Positions 1 to 8,465 of a stretch of 64,000 nucleotides of DNA are shown here, in pieces; within the stretch, counting starts at the first letter, position 1, and each line of letters starts with the position of its first letter. Position numbers and translations under genes: made by a program. The stretch is taken from positions 75,438-139,437 of the forward strand of contig NZ_BAXZ01000021.1 in assembly GCF_000684975.1 (NCBI RefSeq), read 5' to 3'. The notes under the pieces were generated by a model. The model searched no databases, was not told where the DNA came from, and saw only the letters and a list, made by a program, of their open reading frames with translations. This stretch comes from Paraburkholderia acidipaludis NBRC 101816. Lineage in GTDB: Bacteria > Pseudomonadota > Gammaproteobacteria > Burkholderiales > Burkholderiaceae.

Positions 1-533
1 CGCGCATTGGCGCGCAGGAACGGCAACAAGGCCACGCGCGTGCCGAAATACGAGCCGACGATGGTGGACAGCGCAAACAGCCACGCATGCAGCGAGAACT
101 GGGGGATGCCCGTGAAAAACGCGGCCAGATTGCAGCCCATGGCGAGCCGCGCGCCGAATCCGGCAATGGCGCCGCCGACCAGGGCCTGAACGATGCGGCG
201 CTTGCGGCGCGGCAGACGCAGCTTGACGTTGTTGGCCCAGAGGGCGGCAGACAGACTGCCTGCGAACATGCCGAGCACCATGACGCCGTCGATACGGGTC
301 CAGGGTGCGCCGTGCAGGCCGATGACCTTGAAGTAACCCCAGTCCTCGGGATGCAGGCCAAAGGCCTGCAGGATGTGCCCGCCCCAGCGGGTGAACTCGC
401 CGGTGACGGCCCAGAAGGTGCCGGTCACGCCGAAATAGAACGCGGACAGCACGCCCGCGGTAACAATGGCGGGCAATGGCGCCCAGAACCGTACCAGATA
501 GTCCTGCCGGATGCGGGACCACGTCATGCCCAT
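1..533 (-). CDS. yedE: YedE/YeeE-family membrane transporter, N-terminal part (cut by window edge)
   Basis: The 177 visible codons follow the N-terminal half of E. coli YedE closely. They contain the aromatic start (MTWSRIRQDYL...FWAPLP), the GVTGTFWAVTGEFTRWGG stretch, WANNVKLRLPR, and the family signature GFGARLAMGCNLAAFFTGIPQ with its conserved Cys. YedE/YeeE proteins are inner-membrane proteins of about 400 residues, linked to uptake of thiosulfate or related sulfur species and, for YedE, to selenium metabolism. At least four hydrophobic segments are visible. The start is the ATG at 533; a second in-frame ATG lies two codons on. The gene begins 28 bp after the fghA stop on the same strand, so it is probably the last gene of the frm operon. 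The family call is firm. The transported substrate is not known from sequence. Confidence 0.85.
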   Translation of the reverse strand, partial: MGMTWSRIRQDYLVRFWAPLPAIVTAGVLSAFYFGVTGTFWAVTGEFTRWGGHILQAFGLHPEDWGYFKVIGLHGAPWTRIDGVMVLGMFAGSLSAALWANNVKLRLPRRKRRIVQALVGGAIAGFGARLAMGCNLAAFFTGIPQFSLHAWLFALSTIVGSYFGTRVALLPFLRANA

Positions 534-561
534 GTCTCCAGAAATGAATGCGGATTGCGCC

Positions 562-1392
562 TCAGCGCAACGCGCTGGCGTGAAAAGCGACGTGTTCGCC
601 AATGAAGCTTGCGATGAAATAGTAGCTGTGATCGTAGCCGGCGCGGAGCTTTAACTGCAGCGGATAACCGGCTGCGTGGCAGGCTGCCTGCAAGAGTTGC
701 GGCTTCAACTGGTTGGCCAGGAACTCGTCGCCTTCGCCCTGATCCACGAGCATCGGCAAGCGTTCGGAGGCGGTGCCGACCAGCGCCGTCGCATCGTACT
801 GCATCCAGGCCGCGCGGTCATTGCCGAGATAGGCGGTGAGCGCCTTTTGCCCCCACGGCACCTGACTCGGCGCAACGATCGGCGAAAACGCGGAGACGCT
901 GCGATAGCGGCCCGGATTGCGCAGCGCCACGACCAGCGCGCCGTGTCCGCCCATGGAGTGCCCGAAGATCGAACGCGCCTCGCTCGCCGGAAACGTCGCC
1001 TCGATCAGCGCAGGCAACTCCGCACTCACGTAGTCGTACATCCGGAAATGCCGCGCCCACGGCATTGCCGTTGCGTTGACATAGAAACCCGCGCCCTGGC
1101 CGAGGTCGTAAGCCGGATCGTCCGCCACGTCGGCGCCGCGCGGGCTCGTATCGGGCGCGACGAGGATGATGCCGTGTTCCGCCGCGTAACGCTGCGCGCC
1201 GGCCTTGACGATGAAGTTCTGCTCCGTGCAGGTCAGGCCCGAAAGCCAGTACAGCACGGGGCACTTCTCGCCCCGCACCGCAGGCTCGGGCAGATAGATG
1301 CCGAACTTCATCTCGCAGCCGAGGGCGGAGGAGGCGTGCTTCCAGACTTCCTGGTGCCCGCCGTGGCTGGCGTGTCGCTCGATGCGTTCCAT
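562..1392 (-). CDS. fghA: S-formylglutathione hydrolase
   Basis: A 276-residue esterase-D-family alpha/beta hydrolase of normal family length. It hydrolyses S-formylglutathione to formate and glutathione, the last step of glutathione-dependent formaldehyde oxidation in the cytoplasm. Visible features are the oxyanion-hole segment YWLSGLTCTEQNF (about residues 48-60), the DTSPRG loop (81-86), and the nucleophile elbow GHSMGGHGAL with Ser146. The C-terminal DQGEGDEFL and GYDHSYYFI segments supply the catalytic Asp and His. It lies 18 bp after frmA on the same strand, and this pairing is diagnostic for the pathway. Confidence 0.96.
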   Translation of the reverse strand: MERIERHASHGGHQEVWKHASSALGCEMKFGIYLPEPAVRGEKCPVLYWLSGLTCTEQNFIVKAGAQRYAAEHGIILVAPDTSPRGADVADDPAYDLGQGAGFYVNATAMPWARHFRMYDYVSAELPALIEATFPASEARSIFGHSMGGHGALVVALRNPGRYRSVSAFSPIVAPSQVPWGQKALTAYLGNDRAAWMQYDATALVGTASERLPMLVDQGEGDEFLANQLKPQLLQAACHAAGYPLQLKLRAGYDHSYYFIASFIGEHVAFHASALR

Positions 1393-1410
1393 AAGGATCG
1401 GGTCCTCGGC

Positions 1411-2520
1411 TCAGTAGTGAACGACGGTCCGGATCGACTTGCCCTCGTGCATCAGGTCGAAGGCTTCGTTGATGCCCGAGAGCGGCTTCGTGTGGGTGAC
1501 GAACGGCGCGAGCTGGATCTTGCCGCTCATCGCGTCTTCCACCATGCCCGGCAGCTGCGAGCGGCCCTTGACCCCGCCGAAGGCCGTGCCGAGCCACCGG
1601 CGGCCGGTAACGAGCTGGAACGGGCGGGTGGAGATTTCCTGGCCGGCCCCGGCCACGCCGATCACGACCGACTGGCCCCAGCCGCGATGCGCGCATTCTA
1701 GCGCCGCCCGCATGACATTGACGTTGCCGATGCACTCGAAGCTGTGGTCCACGCCCCAGCCGGTCATCTCGACGATCACTTGCTGAATGGGCTTTTCGTG
1801 ATCCTTCGGGTTCACGCAGTCGGTGGCGCCGAAAGCGCGCGCGAGGTCGAACTTGCCGGGATTGGTGTCGATGGCGATGATGCGTCCCGCCTTGGCGAGC
1901 TTCGCGCCCTGAATGACGGCGAGGCCGATGCCGCCGAGGCCGAACACGGCCACCGTGTCGCCTTCCTGCACCTTTGCTGTGTTCTTCACCGCGCCGAGGC
2001 CCGTGGTCACGCCGCAGCCGAGCAGGCAGACCTGTTCGGGGTTGGCCCGCAGGTCGATCTTCGCGAGCGAGACCTCGGCCACCACGGTGTATTCGCTGAA
2101 CGTGGAGCAGCCCATGTAGTGGTAGACGGGCTGCCCGTTATAGCTGAAGCGGGTGGTGCCGTCGGGCATCACGCCCTTGCCCTGGGTGGCGCGCACGGCC
2201 ACGCAGAGGTTGGTTTTGCCGCTCTTGCAAAAGAGGCATTCGCCGCATTCGGCGGTGTAGAGGGGAATGACGTGGTCGCCCGGCTTCACGCTCGTCACGC
2301 CTTCGCCCACTTCGACGACGATGCCGGCGCCCTCGTGCCCCAGCACGGCGGGAAAGAGGCCTTCCGGATCGTCGCCCGACAGCGTGAAGGCGTCGGTGTG
2401 ACATACGCCGGTATGCGTGATCTTGACGAGCACCTCGCCCTTGCGCGGCGGTTCGACGTCGATTTCGACGATTTCCAGGGGTTTGCCGGGTCCGAATGCA
2501 ACGGCAGCACGTGATTTCAT
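1411..2520 (-). CDS. frmA: S-(hydroxymethyl)glutathione dehydrogenase / class III alcohol dehydrogenase
   Basis: A 369-residue zinc-dependent MDR dehydrogenase, the usual length for class III ADH. It oxidises S-hydroxymethylglutathione, formed spontaneously from formaldehyde and glutathione, to S-formylglutathione with NAD+. It can also act as an S-nitrosoglutathione reductase. Visible are the catalytic zinc ligand Cys40 in GVCHTD, the GHEGAGIV motif, the four-Cys structural zinc loop (CGECLFC...NLC), and the Rossmann motif GLGGIGLAVIQGAK. The downstream partner is fghA. FrmR lies 70 bp upstream and probably represses the operon. Confidence 0.97.
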   Translation of the reverse strand: MKSRAAVAFGPGKPLEIVEIDVEPPRKGEVLVKITHTGVCHTDAFTLSGDDPEGLFPAVLGHEGAGIVVEVGEGVTSVKPGDHVIPLYTAECGECLFCKSGKTNLCVAVRATQGKGVMPDGTTRFSYNGQPVYHYMGCSTFSEYTVVAEVSLAKIDLRANPEQVCLLGCGVTTGLGAVKNTAKVQEGDTVAVFGLGGIGLAVIQGAKLAKAGRIIAIDTNPGKFDLARAFGATDCVNPKDHEKPIQQVIVEMTGWGVDHSFECIGNVNVMRAALECAHRGWGQSVVIGVAGAGQEISTRPFQLVTGRRWLGTAFGGVKGRSQLPGMVEDAMSGKIQLAPFVTHTKPLSGINEAFDLMHEGKSIRTVVHY

Positions 2521-2590
2521 GGCAGTCCTATTGAAATGATGGATCGAAGTGTTGGATCGACAGCGCGACGCGCATGGAGCCCGCCGGCGA

Positions 2591-2866
2591 TTACCGCAAA
2601 TAGGTTCGAACGAGGGTCACGACATCGTCGATCGATCCGGAAGCGTTTTCCGCCGCCCCGGCGGCCTGCGTGAACTCTTCACGCAGATGGCTTTCGAGCA
2701 CGCCGGCCATCACCCCGTTGATTGCGCCTCGAATAGCCGCCAGTTGCTGCAGGACGGGCCCGCAGTCGGCGCCTTCTTCGAGCGCGCGCTCGAGCGCGTC
2801 CAGCTGCCCGCGAACCTTGCGGACGCGGGTGAGGACGCGTTTCTTTTCTTCGGGGGAATGTGGCAT
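2591..2866 (-). CDS. frmR: FrmR formaldehyde-responsive repressor (CsoR/RcnR/FrmR family)
   Basis: A 91-residue all-helical DUF156-type regulator, close to E. coli FrmR along its whole length (PEEKKRVLTRVRKVRGQLDALERAL at the start, LVRTYLR at the end). The FrmR sensing residues are present: Pro2 and Cys35, which are cross-linked by formaldehyde in the characterised E. coli and Salmonella proteins, plus His60 and Glu64. FrmR binds DNA as a tetramer and lets go after reacting with formaldehyde. It is the first gene of the minus-strand run frmR-frmA-fghA-yedE. AT-rich ATAC/GTAT half-sites just upstream are a likely autoregulatory operator. Confidence 0.95.
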   Translation of the reverse strand: MPHSPEEKKRVLTRVRKVRGQLDALERALEEGADCGPVLQQLAAIRGAINGVMAGVLESHLREEFTQAAGAAENASGSIDDVVTLVRTYLR

Positions 2867-2883
2867 GACGTCGTGGAGTCGGG

Positions 2884-2923
2884 ATACCCGGGGGCAGTAT
2901 AGGTCAATACTGGTTGGGAGTAT
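2884..2923 (-). promoter_or_regulatory. Candidate FrmR operator
   Basis: Upstream of frmR are repeated half-sites. ATAC (2884-2887) and GTAT (2897-2900) flank a G/C tract, the layout of CsoR/FrmR-family operators. The perfect inverted repeat AGTAT-N6-ATACT spans 2896-2911, and a further AGTAT lies at 2919-2923. The position relative to frmR fits autoregulation. FrmR binding is inferred. Confidence 0.5.
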
Positions 2924-3187
2924 ACGTGTTGCCGGCGAAGAAACCCATCAAAAACACATCAAGCCGCGAGACGAGGCCGAGCGGGACATCTACCCCGTTG
3001 GAGTTCCTCGGGGCGCTGCTGCTTGAATGAGGGCGATGCCTCCGCCCGCTCGCCCAGGCTTGAGCTAAATCCACGCGCCATCCATCCGGTTCGCCTATCC
3101 TGACTCCGTGCGGCGGCACGCTCGCTGCCGTCCCAGCCGCTATTCCCGCCGTCATCCCCGCCGTCATTCCGATAATCAGGAGCCTCC
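2924..3187. other. Intergenic region between frmR and the GNAT fusion gene
   Basis: No gene is supported here. The stretch holds the divergent promoter area and, at its right end, an AGGAG ribosome binding site (3178-3182) that sets the GTG start of the next gene at 3188. Confidence 0.5.
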
Positions 3188-5563
3188 GTGACCGTACGCA
3201 ATCTCGACGCAGTATTCCAGCCCACGTCGATCGCCGTGATCGGCGCCTCGCGCCGCGAGGGCAGCATCGGCGAAATGGTGTGGCGGCGCGTGATCGAAGG
3301 CGGCTTCGCCGGGCCGCTCTGGGCCGTCAATCCGCGCCGCACGGGCGACGAGCAGGGCTTCGACGGGCATCCCGTGCTGGCGGACGCAGGCGACCTGCCC
3401 GAAGCGCCCACCGTCGCCGTGATCTGCACGCGGCCTTCCACGTGGCCCGCGCTCGTGCATCGCCTGGGCGGCATGGGCACGCGCGCGGCCATTCTGATCG
3501 GCGAGGTGCGCACCGACACCGACCGCGCCGATCTGCGCCATGCGCTGGCCGCCGCGCGGCCGCATCTGCTGCGCATCGTCGGGCCCGGCAGCGTGGGCGT
3601 GCTCACGCCCGCGCTCAATGCGCAGCTCGGCGCGGCGACCTCGGTGGCGAGGCCCGGCGGCGTCGCGTGGGTCTCGCAGTCGAACGTGCTCACCAACGCC
3701 GTGCTGCGCTGGGCCGGCGCACGCGGGCTCGGTTTCTCGCATGTGGTAGCGCTGGGCGACGAAGCCGACGTGGATGCGGGCGACGTGCTCGACTACCTCG
3801 CGAGCGACCCCGCCACGCGCGCGATCCTCCTTGAACTCGACACCGTGCGCGCGCCGCGCAAGTTCATGTCCGCGGCGCGCGCGGCGGCGCGCAACAAGCC
3901 GGTGCTCGCGCTGCGCAGCGGCCGCGACGATCCGGCCGACGGACTCTACACGGCGGCGTTCCGGCGCGCGGGCATGGTGCGCGTGGACACGCTGGACGAC
4001 CTGCTCGACGAAATCGAAACGCTGGGTGTGGGGCGCGTTGCCACGAGCGACACGGCCACGCTCATCACGAGCGATCGCGGCGTGGCGACATTGGCGCGCG
4101 ATGCGTTCAACGAGGCGGGCGACACGCTCGCCGCGTGGACCGACGAGGCGCGCGCGGCGATGGAGAAGGCGTTGCCGAACGTGCGGGCGGCCAATCCGTT
4201 CGTGCTGGGCGAAACGGCGAAGCCCGAGCACTTCGCGCTCGCGTTGCAGGCGCTCGGGCCGCATCCGAAGACGGGCACGGTATTCGTCGTGCACGCGCCC
4301 ACGCACAGCGCGCCGGTCGACGCGGTGGCGCGCACGCTGATCGAGAACCAGCGGGTGGCCTATCGCGGCATGCTGGCGTGTTTTTTCGGCGGCGTGAGCG
4401 ACGAAACGCGCGATGCGCTGCACGCGCACGGCATTCCGGTGCACACCACGCCGCGGCGCCTCGCGCGCGCGTTCGCGCGTCTTGTCGATTACCGGCTGGG
4501 CCGCGAGCTCTTGATGCAGACGCCCGAGGGCACGCCCGCACAGCAGGCCGGTGCGATCGAGGCGGCGCAGGGACAGACGTGTGCCGCGCTGGCCGCGGGC
4601 CAAAGCGAGCTCACGGGCGAGGCGGCGGCGAAGCTGCTGGGGCTCTTTGGCCTGCGGACCTGGACGACTGCCGAAGGCGAGGCGGCGAACGTCACGAAGC
4701 CGGTGGTGGAAGTCACGGTCGAGTTTCGCGACGACGAGAACTTCGGTCCGGTGTTCTACTTCGTTGCGCCTTCGCCGGACGGCATCTTGCCGCCCATGCG
4801 CGTATACGGGCTGCCGCCGCTCAATCCGATGCTGGCGCGCGACATCGTCGCGCAGTCGCCCTATGTGCCGCGCGTGGACCCCGCGCCCGCGCTGGCCGTG
4901 CTGATCACGCTGTCGCAGATCGTCTGCGACGTGCGCGCGATTGTCGGCATGCACGTGACCTTGCGCGTGCTGCCCGCCGAAACGCTGATCGACGCGCCGC
5001 GTCTCCTGCTGGCGGAGAAGCGCAGCCGCTTCGCGATCATGCCGTACCCGCGCCGGCTGGAGGAAACGGTGGATTGGGGCGGCGAACGTCTCACGATCCG
5101 CCCGATCCGCCCCGAGGACGAGGCGCAGCACCGCGCCTTCATCGAGTCGATGACACCGAACGATCTGCGCCTGCGCTTCTTTTCGGCGGTGCGCAGCTTC
5201 GATCACTCGCAGCTCGCGCGCATGACGCAGATCGACTACGACCGCGAGATGGCGCTCATCGCGACCGTGGACGACGAGCACGGCAAGCCGCGCACGCTGG
5301 GCGTGGTGCGCGCCGTGGCGGACCCGGACAACGAGACGGCCGAGTTCGCGGTAGCGATCATGTCGAACCTGAAGGGCAAGGGGCTCGGGCGCCTCTTGAT
5401 GGAGCGCGCGATAGCGTATGCGCGCACGCGCGGCACACACTGGCTGGTGGGCGAGGCGCTGCGCGAGAATGCGCCGATGATCGGCCTCGCGCGCGCCTGC
5501 GGCTTCACCGTGGCGCCAACCGAAGATCCGGGCGTGGTGGGTTTCCGGATGGCGCTGGATTAA
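3188..5563 (+). CDS. Protein acetyltransferase-like fusion: NDP-forming acyl-CoA synthetase domain plus GNAT domain
   Basis: 791 residues starting at GTG 3188, with AGGAG 5 bp upstream. The order is a CoA-binding Rossmann domain (about 8-130, SIAVIGASRREGSIG), a succinyl-CoA-ligase-like flavodoxin domain (about 145-290, VAWVSQSN), a second ligase-like region, and a C-terminal GNAT acetyltransferase (about 630-790: LTIRPIRPEDE, LRLRFF, then the acetyl-CoA loop GKGLGRLLM). This is the architecture of Pat-type lysine acetyltransferases, which modify and switch off enzymes such as acetyl-CoA synthetase. The ATP-grasp part looks shortened: the usual segment with the nucleotide-binding Lys and the VQPM strand is missing before FGPVFYF. 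The length (791) is also below the roughly 880 of Salmonella Pat. Ligase activity is therefore doubtful, and the GNAT domain is the likely active part. Targets are unknown. Confidence 0.85.
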   Translation: MTVRNLDAVFQPTSIAVIGASRREGSIGEMVWRRVIEGGFAGPLWAVNPRRTGDEQGFDGHPVLADAGDLPEAPTVAVICTRPSTWPALVHRLGGMGTRAAILIGEVRTDTDRADLRHALAAARPHLLRIVGPGSVGVLTPALNAQLGAATSVARPGGVAWVSQSNVLTNAVLRWAGARGLGFSHVVALGDEADVDAGDVLDYLASDPATRAILLELDTVRAPRKFMSAARAAARNKPVLALRSGRDDPADGLYTAAFRRAGMVRVDTLDDLLDEIETLGVGRVATSDTATLITSDRGVATLARDAFNEAGDTLAAWTDEARAAMEKALPNVRAANPFVLGETAKPEHFALALQALGPHPKTGTVFVVHAPTHSAPVDAVARTLIENQRVAYRGMLACFFGGVSDETRDALHAHGIPVHTTPRRLARAFARLVDYRLGRELLMQTPEGTPAQQAGAIEAAQGQTCAALAAGQSELTGEAAAKLLGLFGLRTWTTAEGEAANVTKPVVEVTVEFRDDENFGPVFYFVAPSPDGILPPMRVYGLPPLNPMLARDIVAQSPYVPRVDPAPALAVLITLSQIVCDVRAIVGMHVTLRVLPAETLIDAPRLLLAEKRSRFAIMPYPRRLEETVDWGGERLTIRPIRPEDEAQHRAFIESMTPNDLRLRFFSAVRSFDHSQLARMTQIDYDREMALIATVDDEHGKPRTLGVVRAVADPDNETAEFAVAIMSNLKGKGLGRLLMERAIAYARTRGTHWLVGEALRENAPMIGLARACGFTVAPTEDPGVVGFRMALD

Positions 5564-5590
5564 ACCGCGGCAGGTTAAGCGTGGCTGGAA

Positions 5591-6133
5591 TCAGGCCGCG
5601 ATCTTCGCGAGCGCGTCGTCCACCTGGCCGCGCGTGAGCGAGAGTTCTTCGAGCCAGGCCTCGGCGTAGCTGGCGCCGGTTTCCTTTTCGAGGCGCGCAA
5701 TGGTCGCGGCGCAGCGCGCGGCGTCCTTCGGCGTGGCGATGAAGGTCTTGACCGACTGGCCGCCCTGGAACGCTTCGAAGAGCGGTGCGCGGATTTCTTC
5801 CGGCAGCGCGCGCGTCCACTGGTGCGTCTTGCCGTTGAACGTCAGCGAAGGCGGCAGTACGCGCTCCTTCTTCGTGGCCGGAATCAGGCCGTAATTGCGT
5901 GCGGCTTCGGCGATCTGCTCCGGCGAGAACAGTTCGTCAGGCGTGATCTCGAACTGCTCGATCGCGGTTTCGACGGTCTTCATCGCGTCCGCGCGGTCGT
6001 CGCGCTTCTTCTGCGCGCGCGCGACGATGTCGCGCAGCTCGTCGGCTTCGTCGCTCGTGATCGTGAAGCTGGCCTGCTTCTGCTGAAGCTCGGAAAAACG
6101 CTGGAATTCGTGATCGGTCAGAAGTTTCGCCAT
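5591..6133 (-). CDS. Conserved hypothetical cytoplasmic protein
   Basis: 180 residues, no signal peptide or membrane segment. The first 65 residues are charged and probably helical or coiled-coil (ELQQKQASFTITSDEADELR). The middle holds a compact segment around LTFNGKTHQWTRALPEE, and the C-terminal 60 residues are again helical (DAARCAATIARLEKETG). I do not recognise the family. It converges with the GNAT fusion gene, with only 27 bp between stops and no strong terminator. The upstream neighbour on the same strand is the IclR regulator, 93 bp away, so it may have its own promoter. The coding call rests on a long clean frame with the local codon bias. Confidence 0.7.
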   Translation of the reverse strand: MAKLLTDHEFQRFSELQQKQASFTITSDEADELRDIVARAQKKRDDRADAMKTVETAIEQFEITPDELFSPEQIAEAARNYGLIPATKKERVLPPSLTFNGKTHQWTRALPEEIRAPLFEAFQGGQSVKTFIATPKDAARCAATIARLEKETGASYAEAWLEELSLTRGQVDDALAKIAA

Positions 6134-6226
6134 GAGGTGTGGAGTACGCGGTATGCCGTATTTTGCGGGGCCGCCATTCTAACCGGTTTGGATGCGCGCG
6201 TTCCAGTTGGCGCGGCCGCCCGAGCC

Positions 6227-7072
6227 TCAGCCTTCCTCTTCCCGAAACATCGAAAGCTCCTGCACCGTTGCCCGCAGCATCTGCGTCGCTGCTTCCAGCG
6301 AAGGCGCCACATATTCGTCGATGCGCTTGAGGTACGGGCAGGTGAGCGCCGCAATAGCCTGGCCCGCCGGCCCGAGCACCGGAAACGTCACGTCGGTCAC
6401 GCCGAAGATCTGCTGGCTGTCCGTGCGCGAAAAGCCGGCCTCGCGAATCTGGGCGCAAGCCGTTTCGAGCGCCGCGTGGTCGATCGTCACCTCGCCTTTC
6501 ACCTTCGTGTGCTCCGCAAGCATGTGCGCGCGCTGCTCCGGCGTTTGCCAGGCGAGGATCGAGCGGCCCGAACTCGTGTCCACGAGCCCCACGCGCGAGC
6601 CGAGCCGCACCGCGATGCCCCATGTGCCGGGCCCGTCCACCTGGGCGATCACGAGCAGGTTGCCGCGGTCGTACATCGCGAGGTGACACGACTGCTCGGC
6701 GTCGGTGGCGAAGCGCTGCATGAGCGGCAGCGCCTGAACGATCAGCCGCTCCGTGGGCGGATGGCGGTGCGCGAGCGCAAAGAGCTTCAGGCTCAGCGCG
6801 TAGCGGTCGCCCGCTTCGGAGCGGATCACGTACTGGCGCGCCACGAGCCGCTCCAGCATCCGGTAGATCTCGCTCGCGTTGCGCCCCAGCGCCTTCGTGA
6901 TCTCCGCGCGCGTGAGGCCGCCGCGCTGTTCCGCGAGCAGCTCGAGGATGTCGAGCCCCTTGTCCAGCGCGGGCGCGCGGTAGCGGTCCACGTCGTCCTT
7001 CTCGTCTTTTTCTTCCCGGTCGTCCGGCCCGCGGTCTTTGCGGGCTTTGTGGTCTTTCTGCTGGATGTCCAT
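6227..7072 (-). CDS. IclR-family transcriptional regulator of the sugar operon
   Basis: 281 residues. A charged, low-complexity N-terminus (about 1-30, rich in Asp, Lys and Arg) is followed by a winged helix-turn-helix (about 33-95: ALDKGLDILELLAEQ, TRAEITKALGRNASEIYRMLERL) and an IclR effector-binding domain (about 110-275: SCHLAMYDRGNLLVIAQVDGPG, LVDTSSGRSILAWQ, ALTCPYL). IclR proteins bind small carboxylates or sugar acids. It is transcribed away from the ABC importer and sugar-oxidation genes starting at 7381, so control of that operon by a pathway intermediate is the natural reading. The ligand is not known. Confidence 0.92.
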   Translation of the reverse strand: MDIQQKDHKARKDRGPDDREEKDEKDDVDRYRAPALDKGLDILELLAEQRGGLTRAEITKALGRNASEIYRMLERLVARQYVIRSEAGDRYALSLKLFALAHRHPPTERLIVQALPLMQRFATDAEQSCHLAMYDRGNLLVIAQVDGPGTWGIAVRLGSRVGLVDTSSGRSILAWQTPEQRAHMLAEHTKVKGEVTIDHAALETACAQIREAGFSRTDSQQIFGVTDVTFPVLGPAGQAIAALTCPYLKRIDEYVAPSLEAATQMLRATVQELSMFREEEG

Positions 7073-7171
7073 CGACGTCCTCTCTTGTCGTCACCCGATT
7101 ATCCGAGGCGCCATGCACCGGACGGCAGGGGCCCCAGGGAAAGCACCGACCCTTGCTGCGTCGTACATGTC

Positions 7172-7201
7172 TTGACCTATGATAATCCGTATATGAATAA
7201 T
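7172..7201 (+). promoter_or_regulatory. Candidate sigma-70 promoter and operator in the IclR / sugar operon divergent region
   Basis: TTGACC (7172-7177) and AATAAT (7196-7201) are separated by 18 bp. The AT-rich core at 7181-7200 (ATAATCCGTA...) is an imperfect palindrome (14 of 20 positions symmetric) and could be the IclR operator. It lies about 180 bp before the ABC binding-protein start; the rest of 7073-7380 holds only an AAAGGAG ribosome binding site just before 7381. Confidence 0.45.
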
Positions 7202-7380
7202 ACGTTCACTGATGAATGACGATACATCAGGGTCGTACTGGAAGGAAAGGGCAGTCGCAAGTGAAGAAGCGCTGGCAGTCCGGTCACTCCAACCGAGTGC
7301 GGAGCGGCCAACATGCAGGGTTAACAATGGGATCGCCATATGCGCTGAAGCGCGAGCCGCGATCGACAAAGGAGACAGAC

Positions 7381-8457
7381 ATGGCGTTCGCATCCGGGCC
7401 CGCGACGGCCCGCCGTTCCACCGAATCCCGCCAGGCCGGCAAGCTGGCGCGTGCCGCCGCGAAGGCGCTCTGCGCCGCGGCCTGCACGGCCGCGCTCGCG
7501 GCCGCCGGGGCGGCCCAGGCCGCCGACCTGGGCAAGGTCGGCCTTGGCCTGCCGCTCTTGACCTCGCCCTTCTGGCAGTCGTACGACAATTACCTCTCGA
7601 CCTACGCGAAAGAGATGGGCATCGACATCCTCGCGCCCGTCAATTCGAACAACGATCCCGCGCAGCAGATCACCGACATGAACAACATGGTGAATCTGGG
7701 CGCGAAGGGCATCGTGGTCGGTCCGATCGACTCGGCGGCGATCAGCCGCGCGCTCGACAACGCCGCGCAGAAAGACGTCAAGGTGGTGGCCGTGGACGTG
7801 GCGCCCACGCAGGGCAAGGTCGCGATGGTGGTGCGCGCCGACAATCGCGCCTATGGCTCGAAGGCGTGCGAGTACATCGGTCAGCACGTGAAGTCCGGCA
7901 AGGTCGTGCAGATCATGGGCGACCTCGCTTCGGTGAACGGCCGCGACCGGTCCGAGGCGTTTCGCGCGTGCCTGAAGCAGTATCCGAATCTCTCGCTGCT
8001 GGAGATTCCGGCGGGCTGGAAGGGCGACGTGGCGGCAAGCGCGCTGGATAGCCTGCTCACGGCGAACCCCGACGTGAAGGCGATCTACATGCAGGCCGGC
8101 GGCGTGTATCTCTCGCCGACGCTGCAAACGCTGCGCCGCAAGCAGATGCTCTTTCCGGCGGGCGATCCGAAGCACATCGTGATCGTCTCCAACGACGGCA
8201 TTCCGCAGGAATACGAAGCAATCCGCAAGGGCGAGATCGACGCCACCATTTCGCAGCCGGCGGACCTCTACGCGAAGTACGGCCTGTACTACATCAAGGC
8301 CGCGCTGGAGGGCAAGACGTTCAAGCCCGGCAAGACCGACCACGACAGCACGATCGTCCAGCTTTCCACCGGGATCCTGGAAGACGAACTGCCCGCGCCG
8401 CTCGTGACGAAGCAGAACGTGGACGACAAGAACCTGTGGGGCAATACCGTCAAGTGA
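7381..8457 (+). CDS. Sugar ABC transporter periplasmic substrate-binding protein
   Basis: 358 residues from ATG 7381, chosen because AAAGGAG lies just upstream and a signal peptide follows directly. The signal peptide runs to about residue 43 (Arg-rich start, Ala-rich hydrophobic core, AQA-type cleavage site). The mature protein is a type I periplasmic binding fold of the RbsB/peripla_BP_4 group (LPLLTSPFWQSYDN, NNDPAQQITDMNNMVNLGAKGIVV, VQIMGDLASVNGRDRSEAF). It delivers a sugar to the ATPase and permease encoded next. The downstream enzymes suggest L-fucose or a stereochemically related sugar; specificity cannot be read from the sequence. Confidence 0.93.
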   Translation: MAFASGPATARRSTESRQAGKLARAAAKALCAAACTAALAAAGAAQAADLGKVGLGLPLLTSPFWQSYDNYLSTYAKEMGIDILAPVNSNNDPAQQITDMNNMVNLGAKGIVVGPIDSAAISRALDNAAQKDVKVVAVDVAPTQGKVAMVVRADNRAYGSKACEYIGQHVKSGKVVQIMGDLASVNGRDRSEAFRACLKQYPNLSLLEIPAGWKGDVAASALDSLLTANPDVKAIYMQAGGVYLSPTLQTLRRKQMLFPAGDPKHIVIVSNDGIPQEYEAIRKGEIDATISQPADLYAKYGLYYIKAALEGKTFKPGKTDHDSTIVQLSTGILEDELPAPLVTKQNVDDKNLWGNTVK

Positions 8458-8465
8458 GGGCCCAG

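Noticed and set aside
3176..5440. 754-codon open frame on the minus strand
   Set aside because: Antisense to the GNAT fusion gene. It is Arg/His/Gly-rich with no domain pattern and arises from the high-GC third positions of the real gene.
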